From an uncultured Legionellales bacterium (GTDB lineage Bacteria; Pseudomonadota; Gammaproteobacteria; UBA1113): DNA of 7,086 nt. Below, piece after piece: positions 1 to 5,575 of the stretch. The first letter of the stretch is position 1, and the number at the start of each line of letters is the position of its first letter. The notes beneath the pieces were generated by a model. The model was not told the origin of the DNA. It made no database searches and worked only from the letters and a program-made list of their open reading frames with translations. The translations under genes and the position numbers were made by a program. The stretch lies in assembly GCA_945956945.1 (NCBI GenBank), contig CAMFJO010000039.1, forward strand, positions 1 to 7,086, written 5' to 3'.

Positions 1-435
1 ACAGGCACAAGCCTTAATGTCGTATTGTTGTTTTAATTTTTCCACATTACCGCTTAATAATAAAGCGGGGGTAGCGCCATATTGCTCGTCCACATTTTTA
101 TACATCACCTGTTCTAGATCAACATCATAAATAGCCAATTTATCGCCACGGTTTATGATCAATTGTTTCGTAGGTGTCAAGGTATACCATCTGAATAAAT
201 CAGGCCTTTGGAAAGCAATATCACCGCGTGTGCTTTCAAGGACTTCTCCAGCGGCATCGACCGTTTTTTGCGTGAAATTGCCTTGCAAAGTATGGTAGTT
301 GCTTAACAAAATAGACAGCGATTGTGCGGCAGTATCATCTTGAGCCGCATAACCATTGCTAAATAGGAGACAAAGAAGAATAAAACTTCCTTGTATTATT
401 TGCTTAATAAACATTCTTTTTGTGGTAATGGACAT
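1..435 (-). CDS. lolA: Outer-membrane lipoprotein carrier protein LolA, partial (C-terminus beyond left edge)
   Basis: LolA is the periplasmic chaperone that takes lipoproteins released by LolCDE and passes them to LolB at the outer membrane. About 145 N-terminal residues are visible and the frame is still open at base 1; the family is about 200 residues, so roughly the last quarter is missing. A signal peptide is clear: basic start (K6, R7, K11), hydrophobic run FILLCLLF, likely cleavage after A30 (NGYA|AQ). The mature part matches LolA: a YHTLQGNFTQ segment, then AFQRPDLFRWYTLTP, a DVDLEQV motif and TPALLLSGN. I chose the ATG at 435 because it gives a better basic n-region and has a weak GTGAG 5 bases upstream. 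The ATG at 414 is a real alternative with no visible Shine-Dalgarno. The gene overlaps the lipoprotein gene upstream by 40 bases (19 with the shorter start), suggesting co-translation. The identification is firm; the exact start is not. Confidence 0.87.
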   Translation of the reverse strand, partial: MSITTKRMFIKQIIQGSFILLCLLFSNGYAAQDDTAAQSLSILLSNYHTLQGNFTQKTVDAAGEVLESTRGDIAFQRPDLFRWYTLTPTKQLIINRGDKLAIYDVDLEQVMYKNVDEQYGATPALLLSGNVEKLKQQYDIKACAC

Positions 436-797
436 TGTTTCTCACTCACTGCATACCCAAAACGTGTGAACGCATGGGGAAATAAATACTTCATATCGAC
501 GACTTGTTGTTTATCACTATCCATAATAAATAACACTTCACAACGGCTGGGGGTGAAATAACGCCAATACGTATTACCGCTAGCACTAAAGGTTGCTGCG
601 GGTGCACCCATGCATTGCTTTACCTTGGCCGCACTAAGACCATCATAGATGGAGCTTTTTTTCTCTGGCGTGGTATTCGTTGCTGCCGTCGATACATTGT
701 TGCTTGCTGTTGGCGTGCTGGTTTTAGTATCTGAGCTAGACGCACAACCCAATAAAAACAAAACAGAACAAAAAATAGCCAATATTTTGGTTTTCAT
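396..797 (-). CDS. Small secreted lipoprotein of unknown function, four cysteines in the mature domain
   Basis: A 133-residue protein with a textbook type II signal peptide: MKTK, hydrophobic residues 5-16, and lipobox LLGC with the lipidated Cys at 18. Residue +2 is Ala, not Asp, so sorting to the outer membrane by the Lol pathway is expected. Residues 19-48 are a Ser/Thr/Asn linker. The folded part (about 49-133) holds YDGLSAAKVKQCMGAP followed by a TYWRYF segment. This recalls the 'L...V...lGaP...W.Y' pattern of small BamE/SmpA-like lipoproteins, but I cannot confirm membership. Cysteines at 62, 86, 122 and 129 could form two disulfides in the periplasm. An AGGGAG Shine-Dalgarno at 804-809 lies 6 bases from the ATG and supports the start. 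The stop lies inside the start region of lolA. The function is unknown; calling it a lipoprotein is secure. Confidence 0.85.
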   Translation of the reverse strand: MKTKILAIFCSVLFLLGCASSSDTKTSTPTASNNVSTAATNTTPEKKSSIYDGLSAAKVKQCMGAPAATFSASGNTYWRYFTPSRCEVLFIMDSDKQQVVDMKYLFPHAFTRFGYAVSEKQCPLPQKECLLSK

Positions 798-803
798 ACT
801 AAA

Positions 804-809
804 CTCCCT
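804..809 (-). promoter_or_regulatory. Ribosome binding site of the small lipoprotein gene
   Basis: On the minus strand this reads AGGGAG, 6 bases before the ATG at 797. It is one of the better Shine-Dalgarno matches in the window and fixes the lipoprotein start. Confidence 0.6.
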
Positions 810-831
810 GTTTATGTAATAGATTTGAGCT

Positions 832-837
832 ATTCTA
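832..837 (-). promoter_or_regulatory. Possible -10 element ahead of the lipoprotein-lolA pair
   Basis: The 57-base gap between the transporter stop and the lipoprotein start is AT-rich and reads TAGAAT here on the minus strand, one mismatch from TATAAT. The hexamer 17 bases upstream is AGCTAA, a poor -35. No hairpin followed by a T-run is seen, so the transporter transcript may simply continue. A weak candidate only. Confidence 0.25.
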
Positions 838-854
838 ACATAAAAAAAGAATTT

Positions 855-2081
855 TTAGCTATTTTTAAGGCTGGTGTACCCTAAAGCAACCGCACCTGCC
901 AAGAAACTCAATGCCGCAATGATCATGGGCGCGCTTAAACCCAAGAAAGACACCAACGAGCCCAATAAAGAAGTTAAGGCAAAACAGAGTGCGCCCACGG
1001 AACCGGTCATTCCCATAACCCAACCCTGTTCTGTCGCGCTTACCTGATTGGAAAACATGGTGAGTATGTTGGAATAACACACCGCAATGCTCGTTCCTAC
1101 TAAAAATGCCACCACCAAAGATACCCACAAAGAACCGCTTATCACCATCCACAAAATGATGACACCTGCGACGATAAAACTGTTGATCACCGATCGTTTT
1201 AAAGACATGTATCTCAAGCACAGGGGTACGGCAATGCCGCTACCACAACTAAATCCCAAGGCAACCAAAGATAAAAACAACCCAGATTGTAGCGCTGTAA
1301 AATGGAACAAATTCACCAAAAAAGTCACAATAAAGCTGAAATACGCGCCCCAGCCTACTTCCATCAACAATAAAACTAAAGATAAACGACGTACTGCTTT
1401 ATGTTTAAAGGCAGAAATAAATATGTCCATTGCTCTGAACCAATGGAGCTCAAGTTTTTTATGGGGAATAAAGGTTTCGTTAAACAGATAAACCAATAAA
1501 CCTATATTCACCAGTGAAATGAAAGCGGCGAAATACATGGGAATGGTATAATCGAACCAGGAAATCAAACTGGCCGAAGATAAAATTCCTCCTAATATGG
1601 GCCCCAGTAAAAAACCTAAAGATAGGGTTAGCACCATCCACGACATATTGCGGCTCTTATTATTGGCATCACTCAGATCCACAATAGCGGCTTGGGCAAT
1701 AGCTTGGCTACCCGCCGTAAAACCCGCAATCAAACGGCCTATGACCATCAGCGCAATACTGTCCATAGCAATCGATAAACCGGCAATGGCATAGCCAAGG
1801 ACAGCCCCGGCCAAGCAAATGAGCAAAGATTTTTTGCGGCCTATAAAATCCGACACATCCCCCAAGATGGCGGCACCGAAAAACCAACTAAACATATAAA
1901 CTGAAATAATTACACCATAAATAAATTGGCGTTCTTCCATGCTATGGTTAGGGCTTAAAAAACGCTGGCTGGGATCGATAATCAGAATACTGAGTACGGG
2001 AAAAAATAAACCCATTCCCATGCTGTCTATAAACAATACCAATAGCAAAGGCATCAGTTTTTTAAAAAGTGTTGTTTGCAT
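855..2081 (-). CDS. MFS transporter, TetA/drug:H+ antiporter-like (DHA1-type), 12 TM
   Basis: A 408-residue inner-membrane protein of typical major facilitator length, with about 12 hydrophobic segments and a central hydrophilic loop near residues 201-230. TM1 carries FIDSMGMGLFFPVL, like the D-x-x-G-x-G-x-x-x-P-V-L pattern of TetA-type carriers. Motif A (GDVSDFIGRKK, 74-84) lies between TM2 and TM3. GRLIAGFTAG (115-124) fits the motif B region with its Arg in TM4. GFLLGPILGGIL (156-167) is the antiporter motif C. These motifs support proton-coupled export of small molecules; the substrate cannot be read from sequence. The gene starts inside the end of rluB (20-base overlap) with AGAGG at 2091-2095, 9 bases upstream, so translation is probably coupled to rluB. 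It could equally be a metabolite or siderophore exporter, so I give no symbol. Confidence 0.88.
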   Translation of the reverse strand: MQTTLFKKLMPLLLVLFIDSMGMGLFFPVLSILIIDPSQRFLSPNHSMEERQFIYGVIISVYMFSWFFGAAILGDVSDFIGRKKSLLICLAGAVLGYAIAGLSIAMDSIALMVIGRLIAGFTAGSQAIAQAAIVDLSDANNKSRNMSWMVLTLSLGFLLGPILGGILSSASLISWFDYTIPMYFAAFISLVNIGLLVYLFNETFIPHKKLELHWFRAMDIFISAFKHKAVRRLSLVLLLMEVGWGAYFSFIVTFLVNLFHFTALQSGLFLSLVALGFSCGSGIAVPLCLRYMSLKRSVINSFIVAGVIILWMVISGSLWVSLVVAFLVGTSIAVCYSNILTMFSNQVSATEQGWVMGMTGSVGALCFALTSLLGSLVSFLGLSAPMIIAALSFLAGAVALGYTSLKNS

Positions 2082-2793
2082 CGAATAATGCCTCTAATTC
2101 AGTTTTAGTTAAAAATCTATGTTTTCCCACAGGAAGATCGGCCAAATGGATAGGTCCAAAACGGATTCGTTCTAATCGGTTGACAACCAAATCCTGCGAA
2201 GCCCATAATCGTCTGACAATGCGATTACGACCTTCGCCTAAACTAACCTTAAACCACTGATTGCGGCCTTTCCGTAATCCTGGCTCTATCGTTTTAAAAG
2301 CAGCGATACCATCCTCTAGTATAACACCCTTTAATAAGCGGGTTAATACCTCTGGTTTTACCTCACCATAAATCCGCACTCGGTATTCACGTTCAAAACC
2401 ATATTTAGGATGCGCTAATCGATTAGCCAATTCCCCATTATTGCTAAATAATAATAAACCGGAAGTATTATAATCTAAACGACCCACCGCTATCCAACGA
2501 CCTTGTTTTAATTCAGGCAAAGCACTAAACACAGTAATGCGTCCTTCCGGATCGTAACGTGTACACACTTCACCGACGGGTTTATGGTACAGCAAAACAT
2601 GGGTTTCTTCATCAGGCGCTTGTATATCGATAGGTTCTTCGTCTAAAGAGAACTTATCTGTCAGTTCTACTTTAAGACCCAGTGAAGCCAATTGGCCGTT
2701 GACACGAATACGTCCTTCTTTGATCCATTGTTCAATCTGGCGTCTGGAAGCTACGCCTTGTTGTGCCAGTAATTTTTGAATGCGTTCGCTCAT
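2062..2793 (-). CDS. rluB: 23S rRNA pseudouridine synthase, RluB type (RsuA/RluB/E/F family)
   Basis: A 243-residue enzyme that isomerises a uridine in 23S rRNA (U2605 in E. coli RluB). Residues 1-48 are an S4 RNA-binding domain (MSERIQKLLAQQGVASRR, then EGRIRVNGQ). The catalytic domain follows with YHKPVGEVCTRYDPEGR and the signature GRLDYNTSGLLLFSNNGEL; D107 is the catalytic aspartate. REYRVRIYG and the RNRIVRRL segment near the C-terminus are also typical. The protein lacks the long basic C-terminal tail of E. coli RluB (291 residues). An in-frame ATG at 2865 would add 24 residues encoded by a REP palindrome; I reject it for the ATG at 2793, which begins the S4 domain and has a weak AGAGAA 4 bases upstream. 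Position behind scpAB favours RluB over RsuA, RluE or RluF. The stop overlaps the transporter start. Confidence 0.92.
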   Translation of the reverse strand: MSERIQKLLAQQGVASRRQIEQWIKEGRIRVNGQLASLGLKVELTDKFSLDEEPIDIQAPDEETHVLLYHKPVGEVCTRYDPEGRITVFSALPELKQGRWIAVGRLDYNTSGLLLFSNNGELANRLAHPKYGFEREYRVRIYGEVKPEVLTRLLKGVILEDGIAAFKTIEPGLRKGRNQWFKVSLGEGRNRIVRRLWASQDLVVNRLERIRFGPIHLADLPVGKHRFLTKTELEALFDANNTF

Positions 2794-2829
2794 GAGGTTC
2801 TCTATTGGTTTTTTTGTGTAACGACTTAC

Positions 2830-2862
2830 GCCACGCGAATGCACGCGCAGCGAGCACGTGGC
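2830..2862. repeat. REP-like palindrome A (scpB-rluB spacer)
   Basis: Perfect 6-base arms GCCACG (2830-2835) and CGTGGC (2857-2862) enclose a GC-rich loop, unlike the AT-rich surroundings. The following GCCATCCAGG gives it the look of the widespread 'CATTGCGAG...GCAATCCAG' REP class, here on the plus strand. It lies just upstream of rluB, in its leader if scpB and rluB are co-transcribed. Confidence 0.6.
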
Positions 2863-2878
2863 CATCCAGGAAGATCGC

Positions 2879-2935
2879 GTTTAAATTGCTTCGTCGCTTC
2901 GCTCCCCGCAGCGTTAGCACTGAAGCAATTTAAGC
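2879..2935. repeat. Palindromic repeat B with 12-base perfect arms (scpB-rluB spacer)
   Basis: TTAAATTGCTTC (2881-2892) and GAAGCAATTTAA (2922-2933) are perfect inverted arms around a 29-base loop. A T-G wobble and one G-C pair extend them to 2879 and 2935. The left arm and loop (2885-2910) match element C with 4 differences in 26 bases. No T-run follows on either strand, so an intrinsic terminator is unlikely. It could act as an mRNA-stabilising hairpin behind scpB. Confidence 0.7.
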
Positions 2936-2940
2936 CCCAT

Positions 2941-2976
2941 CTGGATTGCTTCGTCACTCCGTTCCTCGCAATGACG
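2941..2976. repeat. REP-like palindrome C (scpB-rluB spacer)
   Basis: On the minus strand this begins CGTCATTGCGAGGAACGG and ends GAAGCAATCCAG, a form I recognise as an interspersed repeat found in many bacterial genomes. ATTGC (2945-2949) pairs with GCAAT (2968-2972). Outer arms CCCCAT (2935-2940) and ATGGGG (2981-2986) enclose the unit. It ends a few bases after the scpB stop and is oriented opposite to element A. Confidence 0.7.
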
Positions 2977-2989
2977 GCCCATGGGGTAT

Positions 2990-3739
2990 TTATGCTTCTT
3001 CTTTTTCTAAGGCTGTAGTTTCTTCTAAGTCTAAAGCTTGTTCCAACTCTGCAATTTCTTCTAATGCTGTCGTTTCTTCCAACTCTGCAGTCTGTTCTAA
3101 AGCTGCAGTTTGTTCTAGCTCTGTTATTTGCTCTAAAGCCACTGTCAATGGGGGCGCTTCTTCTGCCACCGCTTCTATTTCTAAGGCCTGCTCCAGATTC
3201 TCTACTGCTTTATCTAAATTATGGATCTCATCTAAAGTGGGCAATTCATCCAGGCTCTTTAAATTAAAATAATCGAGAAATTTTTTCGTGGTTGCCAATA
3301 ATTCTGGGCGACCCGGTAATTCTTTATGGCCGACGACACGTATCCATTCACGTTCAAACAAGGTTTTAATGATACTGCCATTAACGGCAACGCCGCGTAT
3401 GTCCTCGATTTCTGCTCGCGTCACAGGTTGCCTATACGCGATCAGAACTAAGGTTTCTAGAAAAGCACGGGTATAGCGGGCCGGTTTTTCTTCCCACAAT
3501 TTAATAATATACTGCGCATAATCCGCTTTAATTTGTGCTCTAAAGCCACTGGCAACTTCTTTGATATCGATTATATCTGCGAATGATTCTTCACAGAGCG
3601 CTGTCAACAGTTCTTTTAATTGTTTATTGTCGGGTCTATTGTCTTCATCAAAAACCAAGCTTAAACGCTCCAAAGTCAATGGCTCGCTGGCACTCAACAA
3701 TACACTCACAATGATTTTCTTTAACAGGCTACTTTCCAT
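2990..3739 (-). CDS. scpB: Segregation and condensation protein ScpB, with an acidic hexapeptide-repeat tail
   Basis: ScpB dimerises and binds ScpA, which bridges SMC (or MksB-like) heads in the bacterial condensin that organises the chromosome. The core, about residues 1-180, has tandem winged-helix domains: SSLLKKIIVSVLLSASEPLT at the start, RYTRAFLETLVLIAYRQPVT with RAEIEDIRGVAVN, and the diagnostic GRPELLATTKKFLDYFNLK followed by SLDELP. ScpB is usually about 180-200 residues; this one is 249. The extra residues are an acidic tail built of eight hexapeptides (200-247), described separately. The start is fixed by GGAGG (3746-3750) 6 bases upstream and by the one-base gap after scpA, so the two are surely co-translated. 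REP-like repeats begin a few bases after the stop. No smc gene is in the window. Confidence 0.95.
   Translation of the reverse strand: MESSLLKKIIVSVLLSASEPLTLERLSLVFDEDNRPDNKQLKELLTALCEESFADIIDIKEVASGFRAQIKADYAQYIIKLWEEKPARYTRAFLETLVLIAYRQPVTRAEIEDIRGVAVNGSIIKTLFEREWIRVVGHKELPGRPELLATTKKFLDYFNLKSLDELPTLDEIHNLDKAVENLEQALEIEAVAEEAPPLTVALEQITELEQTAALEQTAELEETTALEEIAELEQALDLEETTALEKEEA
2999..3142 (-). repeat. Eight 18-base tandem units encoding ScpB hexapeptide repeats
   Basis: Residues 200-247 of ScpB read VALEQI, TELEQT, AALEQT, AELEET, TALEEI, AELEQA, LDLEET, TALEKE. Leu at position 3 and Glu at position 4 occur in 8 of 8 copies, and position 5 is Gln, Glu or Lys. The period is exactly 18 bases with no indels. 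Synonymous choices vary between copies (TTA, CTA and TTG for Leu; GAA and GAG for Glu), so the DNA copies have drifted while the protein pattern held. Confidence 0.9.
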
Positions 3740-3740
3740 T

Positions 3741-4601
3741 CTATTCCTCCGGTGGTGCGCTTAGCACTTTAACGTGCAAGGTGCCATAGGCCTCCGTTTG
3801 CACGATATCGATTAAACTTTGTTTCAATAGTTCTAAAATTGCAATAAAAGTGACAACAATACCGAGTTTTCCTTCTTGAGCAGAAAACAAAGTGGAGAAT
3901 TCGGCAAATTCCACCTGCCGTATTCTATCCAATACTTCCGTCATACGTTGCCGGATAGACAGAGGCTCGAGAACAACCTGGTGTTTGCTGGTTAATTCAA
4001 CACGTTGCATCACATCTTTTAGCGCCAACAATAATTCTTTAAGATTGACTTCAGGTAAAGGCTTAACCTGTTTCATGTTGGGTAGTTCGGCACGGATTAA
4101 ATGGATATCACGCTCTAGACGTGGCAATTCATCCAATTGCACGGCAGCTTCTTTAAATTGTTCGTACTCTTGTAAACGGCGAATAAGCTCAGCCCGAGGA
4201 TCATTACCCTCTTCTTCCATCGTTTCTTGAGAACGTGGTAATAACAAACGCGACTTGATCTCAGCTAAGGTTGCCGCCATCACTAAATATTCTGCGGCAA
4301 GTTCCAACCTAAAGGCTTTCATCAATTCTACATAAGCGATATATTGTCGCGTAATATCGGCAATGGGAATTTCCAGAATATCCAAATTCTGACGGCGTAT
4401 CAAATATAACAATAAATCCAATGGCCCTTCAAAAGCCTCTAAAAAAACTTCCAGGGCATCGGGCGGGATGTATAAATCTTCAGGCAAATGCAATAAAGGT
4501 TCACCGCGGATACGGGCTATATAGGTTTCACCCTCTTGTGACAATACAGCAGCTTCTAGTGGCATTGCCGTGGTCTGTTGAGAACTGTATATTTCTTCCA
4601 C
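3741..4601 (-). CDS. scpA: Segregation and condensation protein ScpA (kleisin), GTG start
   Basis: ScpA is the kleisin subunit that closes the SMC ring together with ScpB. Of its 286 residues, 1-54 are a non-conserved extension; the family core then opens with FEGPLDLLLYLIRRQNLDIL (57-76) and the ITRQYIAYVE segment. LAAEYLVMAATLAEIKSRLLLP (101-122) is the characteristic helix that precedes an acidic loop (ETMEEEGNDPRAE). The C-terminal winged helix, VTFIAILELLKQSLIDIVQTE (250-270), is the part expected to contact the SMC head. The start is GTG at 4601, supported by AGGAG at 4610-4614. It begins 65 bases after the recO stop and ends one base before scpB. No strong promoter is evident in the recO-scpA gap, so transcription from recO is possible. 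Confidence 0.95.
   Translation of the reverse strand: MEEIYSSQQTTAMPLEAAVLSQEGETYIARIRGEPLLHLPEDLYIPPDALEVFLEAFEGPLDLLLYLIRRQNLDILEIPIADITRQYIAYVELMKAFRLELAAEYLVMAATLAEIKSRLLLPRSQETMEEEGNDPRAELIRRLQEYEQFKEAAVQLDELPRLERDIHLIRAELPNMKQVKPLPEVNLKELLLALKDVMQRVELTSKHQVVLEPLSIRQRMTEVLDRIRQVEFAEFSTLFSAQEGKLGIVVTFIAILELLKQSLIDIVQTEAYGTLHVKVLSAPPEE
3746..3750 (-). promoter_or_regulatory. Ribosome binding site of scpB
   Basis: GGAGG on the minus strand, within the last codons of scpA and 6 bases before the scpB ATG. It sets the scpB start and supports coupled translation of the ScpA-ScpB pair. Confidence 0.65.
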
Positions 4602-4609
4602 AAAGGATA

Positions 4610-4614
4610 CTCCT
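4610..4614 (-). promoter_or_regulatory. Ribosome binding site that selects the GTG start of scpA
   Basis: AGGAG on the minus strand, 8 bases before GTG at 4601. The first in-frame ATG is 12 codons further on (residue 13) and lacks such a site, so the GTG is preferred. Confidence 0.6.
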
Positions 4615-4666
4615 ACGATGATATCGCCTAAAATGAAAAGCGAAGAACAGATTGTAACTGATATAA

Positions 4667-5362
4667 CTAGATCATAGCAAATACGCTGGGCGATTGCAGG
4701 CCCTGTTTTTCTAAAATATCCTTAAAAATCAAACGCATAAGTTTCTTTGCTTCGCTTCGCGTTTGGGCTAATTGCCAATCATCCGCTGCCATGGCCAATA
4801 GGGTTTGTCCAGCAACCCATTCCGGCTGGGGAGTCTGATGAGACATCATGCGGGTAGCGCCTTGTTGCCAATGAAAGCGATAAGAATGTTGTGCTTGAAC
4901 AACTTCCCCACTTGCGACATGATAGGTTAAAGGCAGCGCATAACCCAGGCTAGACAATAAAGCCAATTCAAAGCGCCGCAAAGTAATTTCCAAAGGTATA
5001 TCTTGTTTCAGACGAGCCAATACCTCACTGTATAAGTGAAATAAGCTTGGTTCAGGCTCTGATTTTTGAATCAGCCTGTCCGTTAATTCATTGATGTATA
5101 AAGCGGCCAATAGGGTTTTAGCACTAAAAAAGTAAGCAAGGCCCTGCCCTTCGGCTTGTGTTAAGGTCATGACTGAGCCACGGCCACGCCACTCTATCCA
5201 TAAGCCCTGAAAAGGCTGCAATAATCCACGCCAGCGGGATTTAGGATGGCGCGCTTTTTTAGCCACTAAAATAATACGGCCATGGTGTTCCGTCAAGCAA
5301 TTGAGCAACAAGCTATCGTCGAGATACGATCGGGCGTGTAGGATATACGCTTTTTCCGGCAT
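4667..5362 (-). CDS. recO: DNA repair protein RecO
   Basis: RecO works with RecR to load RecA on SSB-coated single-stranded DNA in the RecF pathway and can anneal strands. The 231-residue length is normal. Residues 1-80 form the OB-fold: YILHARSYLDDSLLLNCLTEHHG, then VAKKARHPKSRWRGLLQPF and WIEWRGRG, all typical of RecO. The helical domain follows with AALYINELTDRLIQKSEPEPSLFHLY, RRFELALLSSLGYALPL and a Leu-rich C-terminus. There is no CxxC zinc motif, as in the E. coli protein. The ATG at 5362 begins the conserved N-terminus; only a weak GGAT lies upstream. It follows rnc-era as in many gammaproteobacteria, but behind a 213-base repeat-filled spacer. The next gene is scpA, not pdxJ as in E. 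coli. Confidence 0.93.
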   Translation of the reverse strand: MPEKAYILHARSYLDDSLLLNCLTEHHGRIILVAKKARHPKSRWRGLLQPFQGLWIEWRGRGSVMTLTQAEGQGLAYFFSAKTLLAALYINELTDRLIQKSEPEPSLFHLYSEVLARLKQDIPLEITLRRFELALLSSLGYALPLTYHVASGEVVQAQHSYRFHWQQGATRMMSHQTPQPEWVAGQTLLAMAADDWQLAQTRSEAKKLMRLIFKDILEKQGLQSPSVFAMI

Positions 5363-5453
5363 AAGATCTATCCATTTACCAAAAAGAACTCATCTAAAGA
5401 CATATACCCAACGCACTTCAAGATGCGAAAAAATAATGAGTATAACTTTGAAA

Positions 5454-5482
5454 CTGGATCCCCGCCTGCGGCGAGGATGACA
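5454..5482. repeat. REP-like palindrome in the era-recO spacer
   Basis: On the minus strand TGTC is followed by a 9-base stem, ATCCTCGCC / GGCGGGGAT, with one T-G wobble and loop GCA, then CCAG. This matches the common 'TGTCATcCCCGC...GCGGGgATCCAG' class of interspersed palindromes seen in many proteobacteria. Confidence 0.65.
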
Positions 5483-5487
5483 TAGAC

Positions 5488-5533
5488 TTTTTGCAGAAGG
5501 AGTGTAGGTACTACTACATGACTTCTGCTAAAA
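5488..5533. repeat. Second palindrome in the era-recO spacer
   Basis: Nested inverted arms: TTTT/AAAA outside, a T-T mismatch, GCAGAAG (5493-5499) / CTTCTGC (5522-5528), a 3x3 internal loop, then TGTAG (5503-5507) / CTACA (5514-5518) around a 6-base loop. The stem is followed by an A-run on the minus strand, so it is not an intrinsic terminator for era. Confidence 0.6.
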
Positions 5534-5575
5534 GGTGCAGCCAACAAAGCATAAAAGTCAAATGCGAAGAGTATA

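Larger units (their letters stand above)
5408..5575. repeat. Composite repeat filling the era-recO spacer
   Basis: The 213-base gap between era and recO is largely repeat-like. Two degenerate direct copies, 5408-5444 and 5541-5575, each start with CCAAC, continue through ATGCGAA and end with GAGTATA. They flank a centre holding two palindromes, listed separately. The left copy also contains CGCACTTCAAGATGCG, a near-perfect inverted sequence. No open frame of interest is present. I recognise the general type (scattered intergenic repeats) but cannot name a family, and only one copy is visible here. Confidence 0.5.

Noticed and set aside
1087..1491. Plus-strand 134-codon open frame
   Set aside because: It is antisense to the transporter gene and shows no domain, signal peptide or convincing ribosome binding site.
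2794..2865. Longer rluB reading frame starting at 2865
   Set aside because: The extra 24 residues are encoded by REP palindrome A and its flank, and the S4 domain begins exactly at the ATG at 2793.
2776..3018. Plus-strand open frame across the scpB-rluB spacer
   Set aside because: It is formed by the palindromic repeats plus the antisense of two gene ends; there is no recognisable protein.
2999..3142. CRISPR-like array
   Set aside because: The 18-base units are contiguous without spacers and keep the reading frame of scpB.
2946..3272. Plus-strand Ser/Ala/Cys-rich open frame
   Set aside because: It is the antisense reading of the ScpB tail repeats, and its repetitive look is inherited from them.
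4602..4666. Promoter in the recO-scpA gap
   Set aside because: TTACAA and TATCAT can be found, but not at a usable spacing, so no promoter is called.
5488..5533. Intrinsic terminator after era
   Set aside because: The hairpin is good, but neither strand has a T-run after the stem; on the minus strand it is followed by A residues.
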